Positions 49,479 to 61,896 of a DNA stretch of 64,000 nt are shown in pieces (the stretch's first letter is position 1; the number at the start of each line of letters is the position of its first letter). The position numbers were made by a program, and so were the translations under genes. The notes under the pieces were generated by a model. It searched no databases, was not told the DNA's origin, and saw nothing but the letters and a program-made list of their open reading frames with translations. Source of the DNA: Promerops cafer (taxonomy: Eukaryota > Chordata > Aves > Passeriformes > Nectariniidae); contig VZSE01015149.1 of assembly GCA_013398275.1 (NCBI GenBank), positions 496,001 to 560,000 on the forward strand, in the 5' to 3' direction.

Positions 49479-51473
49479 GTGAGAAGTTTTATTTATTACA
49501 TGAATTTTTGATTTTGTAAACACCTTGTTTTGATACACATCTTTCATAAAATATGTATGTTGGTATTATTTTTACTTAGTTCAAGGTAAAGTTGCTTTTC
49601 TGTCTGTTCTTTGATAATATGATTTCCTCCAATATTGTAGTAATTGTAGTAAGTTTCCTCAAAATGTAGTAAATTTCCTCAAAAACTAGAAAAACATAAA
49701 ATAAATGTATGAATACTGAAAATGGGTATGGGTGTCAGTTCAGAAAGAAATTTGACTTCTCAGTTGACTCCTCTTATAAAATAATCTACCAGTTACTATT
49801 TAGAATTATTTGCTTTTTCTGTAGGGTTCCTCCTCCAGGCATTCAGGTCACAGACTAAAGACTAGAGAAAATTGCTCATTTCTTTGAGTAATTTCCTGCT
49901 GTCTTGCAGTTTTGAAGCTGTTTTACTGTGAATTCTGTTAGTTACCAATGTTCTTAATGAGCGCAGAAACAAGCCTTTGAGTGGCAGGTACTCTTTGAAT
50001 TTCAGGTTGTAGAAGTCATGCTTACTTCTTTGTTCATAGGAGTTTTCAGTGGAGTACAATGGAGCTAGCTAAGGAACATATTCCAGCTCCATTTGGTTTG
50101 CTGTCTTCGGGTGGTTTGGTGATGGTCTGTGGGGTGTTTTTTTGAGGGAGTTAAGGGTTGTTTGTTTTCAAGCAGTTACTCTTTAATTTTTCCTGATAGA
50201 AAATGCTTGTGGATTAATAGCTCAATTATTGTTCAGCTTTAAGTGATCTTTGCAGGGATTATTAGGCATGTATGAACTCTGAAGAAGAGCAGCAGCTGAT
50301 GATCTGCATGCTTGCATGAGTGTTGCTGTTTCGCATGTGTTTGACACCTTTCTGTTTGAATTGTTGGATCCTTGTAGCTGCCTGGCCTTGGTCCAGTACC
50401 TACTGGATTCTTGGTACTAGTGAGGTGTAAAGATGTTACTACCTACCTAGACTGCCTTCTTAGCATGAGTTGGCAGGTGGAGATTAGAGCTGCTCCTTCT
50501 GATGAGTACATGTTTTTGCAGTTCAAGCACTATTAATTTAATGAGTCAATTGCAAATAATGTCTCAGGAATTCTGCGAGCAGGATGAGCAAGTAAATCAG
50601 AACGGCATCAGAGAAGATTTAATACAGTATTCACTCTCCTTTGTGGTCTGTGGCATCTAGTGCTAATCAGACAAAAGGTGATACCTTTTGGCCCAGATGG
50701 AGGCAAGCTGGTTTATCTCATTTTCAGAAGTCACCTTGCTGAGGAGAATGAGCACATGACTTGAGAATGATAACTGCACATTGTTTTATCCTTCCTTAGC
50801 TTATCCTTATTCTGATCCCCAAATGAGGAACAGAGTGTATCCTCTCTGTGCTGTTAACCTGTGGTACAGGTTTTAAAACCCCATGTACTAATTTTGAAAT
50901 ACAGATTCAACCTGCATTTGTGGAGGACCCACAAATCTACCAGGATATAAATTCATGTCTTTAGAAAGTGTCTGCAACCGTTCTTAAGACTTTCCAGGGA
51001 CTCTAGTCTGGGCAGGGCCTTAGTGTAGCTCCTGATTGAAGGCAAGCAGGGAAAATAGTTTAAGTATTTGAAAGTAGTGGAGGAACTGGAGAGCTTCACT
51101 GCAGGAGGAGATTGAAAGCTAATGATTGCCCTGTAAGCGGGAATTTTGCTATGAAGTTCAGCTTTTAAAAGTTAAGGAGCTCAGAAATCAGCTTCAGGAG
51201 TTACAGAGGCAAAGCACCATCTGTACAGAAAGATTACAACAACATGTATGGTCTGAATTGCATGCCAGACCATTTCATCCTCTGAAACCAGTTCTAGGAC
51301 CTTGAAAAGATCCAGCATATTGCATCAAAGGAATAATGCAAAATATTTATTAGTTACTGTGTATCCTGTCCAGAATGTCCTTTGCTCTGTAATGTTGTCC
51401 TCTATTCTTTTGTATTTAACAAGAATTTTAGCGTTTTATTCCAAAGAAAAATGATCTATTGTGAGTAGCTCAA

Positions 51474-51498
51474 GGAAAAAGCTTGAGAAGCTTTTTCC
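51474..51498. repeat. Hairpin-forming inverted repeat, 11-bp arms
   Basis: Arms 51474-51484 (GGAAAAAGCTT) and 51488-51498 (its exact complement) are separated by GAG. It is intronic and no terminator-like or other function is implied. Confidence 0.9.
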
Positions 51499-52355
51499 AT
51501 CACTTTTTGCTTGGGAGATTACTAGTTGTAGTAGTGTCAAGGAGTTCTGTGTTCATACCCGTTAGAAGTAACTGCCAGCAGCATAAAGGATTGTGCTAGC
51601 TGTTATATTTTGCGTTGAGGCAAAATGGACTCATACAAACTCAGTCCTAGTTTATAAGTAGCCTTCTCGCTTCTCATTAGCGTCACCTAATGAGTTTGTC
51701 CCAGGATTTCTATATCTGCTGGAAACAGAATTAGTGACTCTTTGGGCTGACCTGTCTGTTTGCTGGCTCTCACAACTCCTAACTGCATGATCTACCATAG
51801 TGTTTAAGCTCTTAGTAGGTATCTTCATCTTAGATTGTGTCGTTAATGTTTTGTGTAAACACAGTAAAGTTGTGAACATGTAATTTATCACTAGGTTGTA
51901 AGTTTATTGAATGACAGATTCCCACATTCATGCTTTTGTATCATAGTAAAAAAGAGGTGACTGGGGGTAGATACTCTGTACTTATTAAGGGTCCAGATTT
52001 GTCCAGTGTTTAGTAAATTTAGAGCCAAAGCTGCTCTGCTGTGTTATTAACTATAAATTATTCAGATATATAAATGTTATAAATTATGATTTCCTTACGT
52101 GAAGTTACTTGGTGCTTGATTTCTAATGTTTGAGCCCTTCATTGCAGGAAGGAGCAACCCACCTTTGCTATTTAAAGCCCTTCAAATAACATTTGCAATT
52201 AAATGTACATCCTCTTTTTATGCATGCCAGTCCTTAGCAAAACAATAACTTTCTTAGCTCTTTAGATATTTGAGAGAACAAAGATACGAAAAATTTATAT
52301 GAAACAAGTGAAAGCATGTGAGATCTCATTTTCTCCATTATTCTTTTTCTTTTAG

Positions 52356-52462
52356 GCATTCTGATAACAACCATTGCTTCAAAAGGGGAATTGCAGAATT
52401 GGCCTGATCTCTTACCAAAGCTTTGCAGCCTGTTGGATTCTGAAGATTACAATACCTGTGAG
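52356..52462 (+). CDS. TNPO1: TNPO1 exon, residues about 119-154
   Basis: 107 bases from a TTTTAG acceptor to a GTAAGG donor. It completes Gly and encodes [20 protein letters not shown] and then [15 protein letters not shown], ending in phase 0. This is the HEAT 3-4 region of the N-terminal arch, which binds Ran-GTP. No substitutions relative to the human sequence were noticed by eye. Confidence 0.97.
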
Positions 52463-53566
52463 GTAAGGAGATTTATAGAAAATAGAAGATGATCATCCAA
52501 ATTTTATTATTTTTATCTCTGTTCACAAACACTGTGTATATGTATAGTATTGTGTGCATGTCTGCATGTGTTTATACATGCCTATGTGTTCTCCTTGCAG
52601 AACAATGGCTCAGATTTGATACTTTTTCTTCTGCCTGTGGTCCATGTTCTTACTGTTCATTCAAACAAATTTATTTTCTTTGCATAAAAGTGGAATAAGA
52701 CTGCCGATGGATAATCATCATATCTCAGCTGAGAGGTCTCCTGGAATTACTGCTCCATGATGCCTAATCTTCTAGGCACCATTAGCATCATTAAGCTGAT
52801 GTTGAATTTTGTCTTACATAAAAGTAGTGTTCATCCTTCTTGTAACTTAACCTGGAAAAGTGTTTGCTATATCAAAGTGAAATGAGCTGTTTTGTTTAGT
52901 CTGTATGAAGGGAAAAAAGTAAATAACAGTTTTAAACTATGAGAAAACATACAAAGCTATGTCTGAGGTAAAAAAATAAAGATTGTGATCACACCATTTG
53001 AATTACTTGATAACGTCTCCTTGAAAATGTGAAACATTTTGTATAAAGTGAACCTCAGAGATGACTAATGATCCAAGATGCCACGTTGTTTTGGTGTAGG
53101 GTTTTGGTGCTTCTTTCTCTCAGGAAATAAAAACCACATTTGAAAATGAAACTCAAATTGACCATCATCTCTGTTTTTGCCCCATAGTGAAAAATGAAAG
53201 GAAATACAATTATATGTGCAATTAATTTGGATACTTCTGCCTCATTCTACTTACTTCTCATATAAAAATTTGCTTTTAAGTGTTCTTTGAAACATATTTG
53301 GATAAATGAGCATCAAATCAAACTAAAATTATCACTTAGTCATTGCTGGCTCTCCCAGCTTGAGAGCTGACAGATGCTTAGATGCTAGTTTAGATAAAAT
53401 GCCTTTAAGAATATTTCAATTTAATCATTAATTAGTTAGCTGCATTTACAGTATTAACTATCTACATTTACTGTGTTGTGCTAGAATTACCCATTCTGAA
53501 GTCTTAAATTTTGTTTTCTTCAGAATGTGAAAGAAGATACTTATTTGTTTATTCATTTTTAAACAG
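52463..53566 (+). other. TNPO1 intron (1,104 bp)
   Basis: GT-AG intron, AT-rich, with no recognisable repeat or gene. Confidence 0.9.
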
Positions 53567-53700
53567 GGCGCTTTTGGTGCTCTTCAGAAGATATGTGAAG
53601 ATTCCGCTGAAATTTTAGATAGTGATGTGTTGGACCGGCCACTCAATATCATGATACCTAAGTTCTTGCAGTTCTTCAAACATAGCAGTCCAAAAATACG
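53567..53700 (+). CDS. TNPO1: TNPO1 exon, residues about 155-199
   Basis: 134 bases between AAACAG and GTAGGT. It encodes GAFGALQKICEDSAEILDSD and then VLDRPLNIMIPKFLQFFKHS and SPKI plus two bases of Arg, ending in phase 2. It belongs to HEAT repeats 4-5. Confidence 0.97.
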
Positions 53701-55977
53701 GTAGGTTTGTGAGTTGTACTTACAGTTACCTGTTAAAATCCTACTTATATTAGCAGCAAGGCTGCTGTTTTGTAGATCTGTTTAAAACCTGCTTAGCTTT
53801 TTTAAATGATCCTGCAGAGACCTGCAGAGATTCCATGCATCAGTAATTTTTATGTTTATCTTCATAGTTAATACAAGAATCTTACCTCTTCATACAATTA
53901 CAATCTTCACCTCACCTCATACAATTAGTCAATGATTCTAAAAATCAAATAGCTTCTTCTAAGTTTTTGCATATTATTACAAAAAATACAGTGCTGTGCT
54001 TAGAACTTAATATTCTGATTGGAAATAACAATTTTACATTCCTTTTGTTATGGCTTCAGCAATGGAAGAGTGAAAATTCTTTTGCTGACAAAAGTTTCTA
54101 AGTTCTGACACAAGAAAAAATTCTGCGTTTAACTGAACTTCCAGCTGAATCAAATTAAATGGATTCATCATCCCTTCACTGTAAAACTGTATTAATCTCT
54201 CCAAAGTAAAAGTATAAAAAGAAAATTCCAGAATTAAATTGTTACTGCTAGTATTCATTACAAAGAACAGTAGCTTTTACCCTGAATTGAGCCAACAGAG
54301 TGCCCCTGCCACAAAGAAGGCTAATGGTATCCTGGGCTTGAGTATTGCCAGCTGGTTTAAGGGATGTGATCCTTCCCTTCATCTTCCAGGTGAGATCATA
54401 CCTGAAGCACTGTGTCCAGTTCTGGACTGTTCAGTGCGAGAGAGGCATGGATATACTGGAAAGACTCCAGCAAAGGGCCATATCAGGAAAGGCCAAGAGA
54501 GCTGGGATTTACCAACATATGTAAATACTTGAAGAGGGGGAGAAAAAAAATGCACAGGCTCTTTCAAGTGGCGCCCAGTGACAGAACCAGAAGCAGTGGC
54601 CACAAACAAAAACTCAGAATGTTCATTCTGAATATCAGAAAACAGCTTTTTTTACTGGGAGGATGACCAATCACTGGCACAGGTTACCCAGAGAAGTGAT
54701 GGAGACTCCATCCTTGGAGATACTCAGTAGCCAGCTGGACCTGGTCCTGGGCAACTGGCTGTAGGTGGCTCTGCCTGTGCCCAGGCATCAACCAGATGAC
54801 TTTCAGGGGTGCTTTCCAACCTCAACTCTGATTCTTCATGGTTCTGTGAAATGTGTTTTATCTTCTCTTCGAAAATCATACTTGACAGCTTTAAAGGTGG
54901 CAATTCTTTATGGCCAAGAGTAGTAGATAATGAAGACTAAGACTAGTGATAGGATTCTAATACAGTTTAGAAAGTCATCTATAAAAGATGCTCGCTAAGA
55001 AAATTATGAAGTGTGAACTTGGTCTTGTGGAAAGATAAACGTAGTAATTCTCTGGAGCTGGGAGAGAGGCAGAAAAACATGCTATTTTCCTATCACATTG
55101 TTCAGTCTTTCACTTCTTTCCTGTGCTGCTATGTTCATGGCTTTGACACTTAAACCAATTTCAAGTTTAAAGGCTACCTGCCTATCCACAGGCTAGTTTC
55201 AGTACATAGTGCTGAGGTAATAGGACTAGTAGTGTCAGTGCAATACTTTAAATCTATCAAAAGACAATTTTTGAACAATGTTTTATGACACAGTCTTCCG
55301 AGAAGTGTCTGAACAGAATAGAAATTTGAAGTTGCAGTAGTAAAAATACTGTAATGAATCTTCAAAGGTTTCTACAGGTAGTTTTGCCTTGTGCCTCTGC
55401 CTTGAGAATTTGACTTTTGTATCTGAGAATGAAAAAGACCTGTAAGTAATGGCTTTGCATGAAATGGAATAGAAGAACAGTGCTTCATTTCTTAGAATGT
55501 TTCTTCCATGAGTGTTTTAGTATGTATCCAACTACAAGTATGTTTTTGTTCTAAGCTAAATATATATTGTGAGCACATTCTGGTCTCAGTAAATTCTAAA
55601 CATATTGCAAAGATGGCTGCATACTTAACAAAGAAGGTCAGGCTAAAATATCGCCATGTTGACTTGTGTGGAATTTCTACTATCTGAGAAGATCACAGTC
55701 ATAATATACATGAAGAACATACATACTGTTCATATATGCCAGCTGTAGTCATTGTAGCCTGTTTACTGAATACTTCATTTTTAAATATTTATTAGGTATA
55801 TCAGAGTATAAGGCAGTACTTAAAATATAGTTTAGTAATTTTGCTCAGTAATGCTACAGATGCATAGATTTGTTCTCTCTTGCCTTTGAAGATATTTGGT
55901 TTATGCTTTTGATGCCTGAGTACACTTTAAAAAATGTTTTTAACTCATGGAACATATTTTAACTGTTTCTGTTGTAG
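53701..55977 (+). other. TNPO1 intron (2,277 bp)
   Basis: GT-AG intron containing one CR1 fragment (listed). The rest is AT-rich without recognised features apart from a small CTGCAGAGAC-type duplication near 53812-53832. Confidence 0.85.
54285..54850 (+). mobile_element. CR1 LINE fragment, sense orientation, about 565 bp
   Basis: Sense-strand CR1: 'AAGAAGGCTAATGGTATCCT', 'TACCTGAAGCACTGTGTCCA', 'TGGAAAGACTCCAGCAAAGG', 'GGCACAGGTTACCCAGAGAA', 'TGGAGACTCCATCCTTGGAG', 'GGGGTGCTTTCCAACCTCAA' and a degraded terminal 'TGATTCTTCATGGTTCTGTG'. It is truncated and frameshifted. The 76-97-codon frames across it are repeat-derived. Confidence 0.93.
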
Positions 55978-56059
55978 GTCTCATGCAGTGGCATGCGTCA
56001 ATCAATTTATCATCAGCAGAACTCAAGCTCTTATGTTGCATATAGATTCTTTTATTGAG
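55978..56059 (+). CDS. TNPO1: TNPO1 exon, residues about 199-226
   Basis: 82 bases between TTGTAG and GTGGGT. It completes Arg and encodes [20 protein letters not shown] followed by HIDSFIE, ending in phase 0. HEAT repeat 5. Confidence 0.96.
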
Positions 56060-56730
56060 GTGGGTGTGTATTCTTGTTTGGAGGTTAAAGTCAAATTACC
56101 TATCTGATTTATGAAGAGGTTTGAGCTATATTCTACAACAACCTCTACCCCTAAACTCCACATTTCTTATTGCCCATTCTTAGCTTCAGCCCCCATGGAT
56201 TGAAGTTCACTCTGTATGCTTGTGCTCAGAGCTAACCACACTGTAAGCGAAAGGAGTAGGTGTATTTCAAAAGATATTTCCTTCTCCTAAGTAGGGAAAG
56301 CTCTTGTTGTGTAAAGGTGCAAAAATAATTGTAGGAGTCTGTTTTTTGCCTGTCCTGAGACATGCATGTCATTGGGCCTGTCTGTGTGTCTGAGTACTGT
56401 TACTGAACTTGAATGAGAAGGTTCTGGGTTGTGTAGAGTGTTTGATTTACTCCTCTTATGTACTGACACAATTTATGTTTACGAGGAAAAAATGATCCAG
56501 AAGTACTGTTCTTGTGCCAGTGTTAATACACAGTGTCATATTTATATGTGAAATACACACTGAGAGACTGAAGAGTTAATTTGCTAACCCATATGTCTTC
56601 AAAAACTAAAAGAGTATTCTGAGGTGCGCGTTCTAGAAGTACATGTCCTTTAGTCAGCCAGTAATGTCAATTCTAATACAAGTTGAACTTGATAAATTGA
56701 GGTTTTTCAACTGTTACTACTTTCCAACAG
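56060..56730 (+). other. TNPO1 intron (671 bp)
   Basis: Short GT-AG intron with nothing else recognised. Confidence 0.92.
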
Positions 56731-56853
56731 AATCTTTTTGCACTGGCTGGGGATGAGGAGCCTGAAGTACGCAAAAACGTTTGCCGTGCTCTTGTAATGT
56801 TGCTGGAAGTTCGGATGGATCGCCTGCTTCCTCATATGATTAGTATAGTTGAG
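56731..56853 (+). CDS. TNPO1: TNPO1 exon, residues about 227-267
   Basis: 123 bases, exactly 41 codons, between TCCAACAG and GTCAGT. It encodes NLFALAGDEEPEVRKNVCRA and continues through LVMLLEVRMDRLLPHM to ISIVE. HEAT repeat 6. The Ile-Ser after PHM is His-Asn in the human protein as I recall it, a non-conservative change at one site. The frame is otherwise intact. Confidence 0.96.
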
Positions 56854-57325
56854 GTCAGTCTCATTTCCTAGGTGTTCTGCAGATTTCCCTGTTTGACATT
56901 GCAGAAATAATAAATAAAAAGCATTCATCAGAACAGGTATGTTGCTCTTGTACTTGCTAGCTCTTTATTTCCCTTTAAGACTGAGATTGCAAAACATTAT
57001 TATCTAATTGCAACTTGACATTGTGTTTGACGGGCAGTGCATATGGCAGTTGTTTATTCTTCATTAAATTAATTATTCCAAAATGGCTAGGATCACAGCC
57101 AGGCATTGCTTGACCCTAAGTGCGAAGATTATGTTAAAAATCTAGCACTAGTGCTGAAACTGCTGCAGTTTACACATTGAAGCTGTCACTTTTTCGGGTG
57201 TGTTGATCATAAGCAGGATAAAGCATGTTATTTTCCACTGCTGAGATGCTCTTCGAGCTACTAATGAAAAAGTTCTAACATAAATGTTCTGCTTTATACA
57301 AGTAATTTATTTTTATATTGTGTAG
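56854..57325 (+). other. TNPO1 intron (472 bp)
   Basis: Short GT-AG intron with nothing else recognised. Confidence 0.92.
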
Positions 57326-57444
57326 TACATGCTTCAAAGGACCCAGGACCAAGATGAAAATGTTGCTTTGGAGGCTTGTGAGTTTTGGCTGACTTTGGCT
57401 GAACAGCCAATTTGTAAAGAGGTATTATGTCGGCATCTTACTAA
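57326..57444 (+). CDS. TNPO1: TNPO1 exon, residues about 268-307
   Basis: 119 bases between TGTGTAG and GTAAGT. It encodes YMLQRTQDQDENVALEACEF and then WLTLAEQPICKEVLCRHLT plus two bases of Lys. HEAT repeat 7. CysArgHisLeuThr replaces a Val/Arg/His/Leu/Pro series in the human protein as I recall it. Confidence 0.96.
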
Positions 57445-59754
57445 GTAAGTACCAAGAATTACAAACTCATATTTATTTTGAGACAGTCCTCTTAGAATTT
57501 CAGTTGACTTGTTAATGGATACACTTAGAGACAGTGTATATGGCTTGCAGTATGCAGAAATAGAAGAATTCTGTAGGTAGTTCTTGTGCATAGTAAAATT
57601 GAAATACTTCTAAGAGTTTCAGACCCAGTCAAGTCCAGAAACAATTTAACTGTGTCATTGTAGTGCTTACCTCAAATTTAACAAGCTGTTACACTTCAAA
57701 TGAATTCAAAGATATGGTAATATGCACTTAAGCGAACAACTCCATGTGACATTACCTGTAATATCTGGTGTACCATGAACATGTCATCTTGACTATTGCT
57801 GATACAGGCATGTTTGTGCAGTGCTTCAATGTGCATAGTCATGAAAAGGGTTCTCCATTTTAAAAAGAGCATAAAACAAAATGACACGACTTGGATTTAG
57901 AAGTCAATTTTGTATCAATTACTGTTACAAGTTAAACTTGAAGAAAGCCTGTACAGTTTGTTCCTTCATACTTCTGCAGCCTGATAGTAGTTAAAGTTTC
58001 AAAAGCTACTTTTCCAAAGTTTCAAAAAGTTTTCCTATGCCTCAAGAGATAGATCTTTGATTGAATGGAAGTAAATATCCATGTGTGTAGTGTAAATATC
58101 TTTTTGTCTGCAACAGTGCTTGCAACTTCCTCCAGACTAATTTGAAGTCTTTTACAACAGGAAGTTAGTTCTTCAGTGTTGCCAGCAAATCAATACTCTT
58201 TCTTTTCATATATGCATTGAAGATTTTTTAAATAAGGAGAGAGTTCTCTCAAGATTTTGAGTGAAGATCAGAATGACAGAAGAGACACAGCCTTCTCAGC
58301 AAAAATAAGCATTATAGATGTGAAGTAATTAAAAAAGAAAGTAAAATTCTGGTTTTCCTGACCAATTAAATAGTAGAAAATTGAGATTGAATCATGTACC
58401 ATTGCAGAGACTAAAACCAGGAGAATAAGTGTTATGAGAAATTATTTTTAAATTTCAAAATGGTCTGATTTAATTCCTACTTTTGTAGTTCAAAAGGCAA
58501 AAGAATGATAGTACATAGTACAAGTTCCCAACACATACCATGTAGTTAACAACTACTAGTATTAAGTCTCATTTGGCCTACATGAACCTTGGCACTGCAA
58601 CAGCATCATACTCATTTTTTAAAAAAAGCTTTTAAATTTATAGAAAAATAAATTAATAAGAGTCACATCACATTTTCCTTATCATCTTTCAATGTCATGT
58701 GTGTTTAAGGCAACTTATTTGTTGGTGAGTCCTGTTTGACTAGGGAGCTATATAAGCTGTATAAATTATCAGTCTTCATAATCTAAAAATTTTGTATATT
58801 ATATTAAAAGGGGGACAAGATCTTAAAACTTGTTCTTGTGGTTTCTAATACATGTTCCATTTTATGCCTGTAGGCTTTCTTACAAAATGTATACTCCACA
58901 AAGTATGCTGCAGAAATGCCAATGAATTGGTGATAATGTTTATACTTACTATTCCTTCATTTAAAGTTTAGAATGTAATGTGGCATTGCAGTGTGTGAGT
59001 ATTAGAGCAAGTCTGATACCTTCAAAAACAATACTCACCTGCAGAATATAGCAAGATTGAGTCTGTCACAGTTGCTGTGTCATCTGTGGTTATTACGAGT
59101 TTCATTTGGCTTATATATTCTTATGCATTTTTGCTTTTGTTGCAGTGAACGTTTTAATGGGAAGTATTTGATTTTTTTCCTTAATACTTTTTTAGCTATA
59201 CATCTGTACAGTTGGAGCCCCATAACCATAACCTGTTTAATAATTAAGTAAATCCTAATATGGATTAGTCAAGATTTCGGCAATGTTGAAGGCTTGTCTT
59301 ACTGAAGTAATCACGAGGTGATAGGAGAGCTTAATGTAGTTAGGCCTCCATCTTTAACAGTAATGAGGTAGAGTCTTCATTGACAAGTAAATAAAGTGAC
59401 AAGTACTATCGGTAAGAGTCAACTTACCATGCATATTATGGGAGTTTGAATTCTTACTGAAAACCTATAGGTGTAATTTCTGAAAGGTGCTTCCAAATAA
59501 GTTTATCAGTTGTGCCATTGGGCTACTTCTATCTAAAAGTTTGTTATTTGAAATAACACTTTTTCTCATTACAAAGTATTGATGAATCTTATGACATGGA
59601 ACTTGGTTTAGGTAATAGCTCTTTTTATCTGGCTAAGGTATTTCTCTTTTGAGTTGGGAGGTGAGGGTTACAACCAAAATTATGGCCCGTATAAATTAAA
59701 ATTGGTTTGCTTTTTTAATGTGTTACTTTAATATATATAAATATTTCTTTGTAG
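57445..59754 (+). other. TNPO1 intron (2,310 bp)
   Basis: GT-AG intron, AT-rich. No recognised repeats or genes. Confidence 0.88.
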
Positions 59755-59815
59755 GCTGATACCTGTGCTGGTAAATGGTATGAAATATTCAGAGATTGAT
59801 ATTATTCTGTTGAAG
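59755..59815 (+). CDS. TNPO1: TNPO1 exon, residues about 307-327
   Basis: 61 bases between TTTGTAG and GTGAGC. It completes Lys and encodes LIPVLVNGMKYSEIDIILLK, ending in phase 0. This is the first helix of HEAT repeat 8, directly before the H8 acidic loop. Confidence 0.96.
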
Positions 59816-60453
59816 GTGAGCATCAGTTTCTTTTACTCTGTTGGAATAGTTGGTTAGGTTCTGACCTATAAATCAGAATGATTCCGATCATAGTGCGCAG
59901 ACCTAGCCTACTATCTCTTCAGTGGAGAATTAGCTTTCTGGGGCAAGGTATGCTGTTCCAAATACTAAATTCAACTGATGCTGTGTCTGTTGGAGAATAA
60001 TCTGTGGCTCTTCTGCTTTGCCCCAGTCCTCTCACACACAATTTAGGCAAAGCTGGGATACTCTTACCATGAAGTACTGCAAGACTGCAGCATTAAAAAA
60101 ATGTTCAGAACTAATTCTAATGCCTTCTAGATTGAATACATGGCTTTTTCATCACTACATATGTCTGTGTATCAAAATTTCTCAATGACTTCTTTCTATT
60201 TCATTCCCATTGAGTATTTCTTAACAAGAAGGTTACTTTGGGGGTGAGCATACCTCTCTTGCTTGTATCTTCTATTGCTTTTCTGGTAGATGCAGCAGTA
60301 GAACACAGAAACAGTGGCATTTTTCTAGTTGAGCAGCTCGGGTATGATGTGAATCTTTCATACACTTGCAAAATCTTGACCTAAAACTATGTTGTTGACT
60401 TCCTTAAGCGGTACAGTTGGACTAGTTTATCTAATAAAACAATTTGATGACAG
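59816..60453 (+). other. TNPO1 intron (638 bp)
   Basis: GT-AG intron with acceptor GATGACAG. Nothing else recognised. Confidence 0.92.
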
Positions 60454-60622
60454 GGAGATGTTGAAGAAGACGAAGCTATTCCTGATAGCGAGCAGGATAT
60501 AAGGCCTCGTTTTCATCGTTCGAAGACGGTGGCTCAGCAACATGAAGAAGATGGTATTGAAGATGATGACAATGATGATGATGAACTTGATGATGATGAT
60601 ACTATTTCTGACTGGAATTTAA
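60454..60622 (+). CDS. TNPO1: TNPO1 exon with the acidic H8 loop, residues about 328-384
   Basis: 169 bases between GATGACAG and GTAGGT. It encodes GDVEEDEAIPDSEQDIRPRF, then a basic-to-polar stretch (HRSKTVAQQ), then an almost purely acidic run of Asp/Glu, and TISDWNL with the first base of Arg. In transportins this loop of HEAT repeat 8 couples Ran-GTP binding to cargo release. The acidic run is encoded by nearly pure GAT/GAA triplets (60559-60600), a coding microsatellite that could vary in length between individuals or species. Confidence 0.97.
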
Positions 60623-61743
60623 GTAGGTCAAAGTAATGTGTCATTTGCTTTGAACTAGAGCTACTTGCGTAATACAAGAATCACAGTAAAAAGACAAGTT
60701 TGTATATAAGGAATACCAAGGCTCTTTTTTTGACTACAAAAATAACTATCCGCTGACATAATTGGTGGATATGTTGGAGGGGGGAGCCTTTGAGATGACA
60801 CTTTGACTTTATAGCTGTATTGGCAAAAGCTATCCATCTGTAAGCTTATTTTGAATATGGCAGTTACAAATATTTATTTGATACAATTCAATTGAGCTTT
60901 CAGACGTAAAATTTTAATTCTGTGAAATAATAAAAATCCTGTATCACTTGTTTAAATTCAGTTTAAAAAGAGAAAAAAAAGCTTTTCACACTGATAACTG
61001 GGGCAAGCTTAATAATGCTTTCTTTAATTCCAGTCTTCTCTCTAAAATTGAGTTGTGTTTGGTTTGGTTTGGGTTGTTTTTTATTCCCATGTGAACATTC
61101 TACTACCTATGGCCATTACAGGTATTTCTTTTCTCAGTGAGGAATTTGATTCTCAATACAGTACTTTAGTTGTGAAGGTAGGAGATGGCTCTGAGGAAAC
61201 CAGAGTTTGGATGGCCTGTTGTGGGGGTCATAGGACCTTTAGGCTAATAGGCTATGTTATAAGGGCATGGTTTTGATTAAAATGGTGAGAAATCTGAAGT
61301 TGTTCAGGAATGGTGGCCTAAAAGAGAAGGAGTAGAACAATTCAGAAATCTGTAATTATCTGGACTTGAGAAAATGTGTATTATCTGAAGATCAGAATTG
61401 TGTGCCCTGTTTCGTATTCAGGGTTTCATATTTGACTTCCCATTTGAACGGAGAGGAAGCACCAGCATAACTTGACAATTAGCAGCATTGCTTATTAATG
61501 AGACCAGTGCAATTCTTTATGACAGATTAAGAAGGAATTGATAGTAAAATAAAAATCACTTTCTAAGAGCTGTGGCTTTGCACAGGAGTACGGTGGATCC
61601 CTCTGTAGCGTAATGGAGTGGTATTATGTTCCTTCTGGTGCACTGAGAATCCACTGGCAGTTCAGAGTTAAAAAGGGGATTATATTGCCTAACTACAACT
61701 GTTTGTATAATAAGCAGAGATTAACACTGTTAATTCCCTTCAG
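60623..61743 (+). other. TNPO1 intron (1,121 bp)
   Basis: GT-AG intron, AT-rich, no recognised repeats. A 73-codon frame at 61055-61276 is treated as chance. Confidence 0.9.
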
Positions 61744-61896
61744 GGAAATGTTCTGCTGCTGCTCTAGATGTCCTGGCTAATGTATTTCGTGATGAACTTC
61801 TGCCACACATCTTGCCCCTTTTGAAGGAATTGCTTTTCCATCCCGAATGGGTAGTTAAAGAATCTGGTATCCTTGTTCTTGGAGCAATTGCTGAAG
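61744..61896 (+). CDS. TNPO1: TNPO1 exon, residues about 384-435
   Basis: 153 bases between CCCTTCAG and GTAAGG. It completes Arg and encodes KCSAAALDVLANVFRDELLP, then HILPLLKELLFHPEWVVKES and GILVLGAIAE plus one base of Gly. It covers the second helix of HEAT 8 through HEAT 9, at the start of the cargo-binding C-terminal arch. Confidence 0.97.

Larger units (their letters stand above)
48910..52355 (+). other. TNPO1 intron (3,446 bp)
   Basis: AT-rich intron with a short CR1 relic (listed), an imperfect duplication near 49640-49690 (TTTCCTCAAAA units) and a short hairpin at 51474-51498. No other gene seen. Confidence 0.75.
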
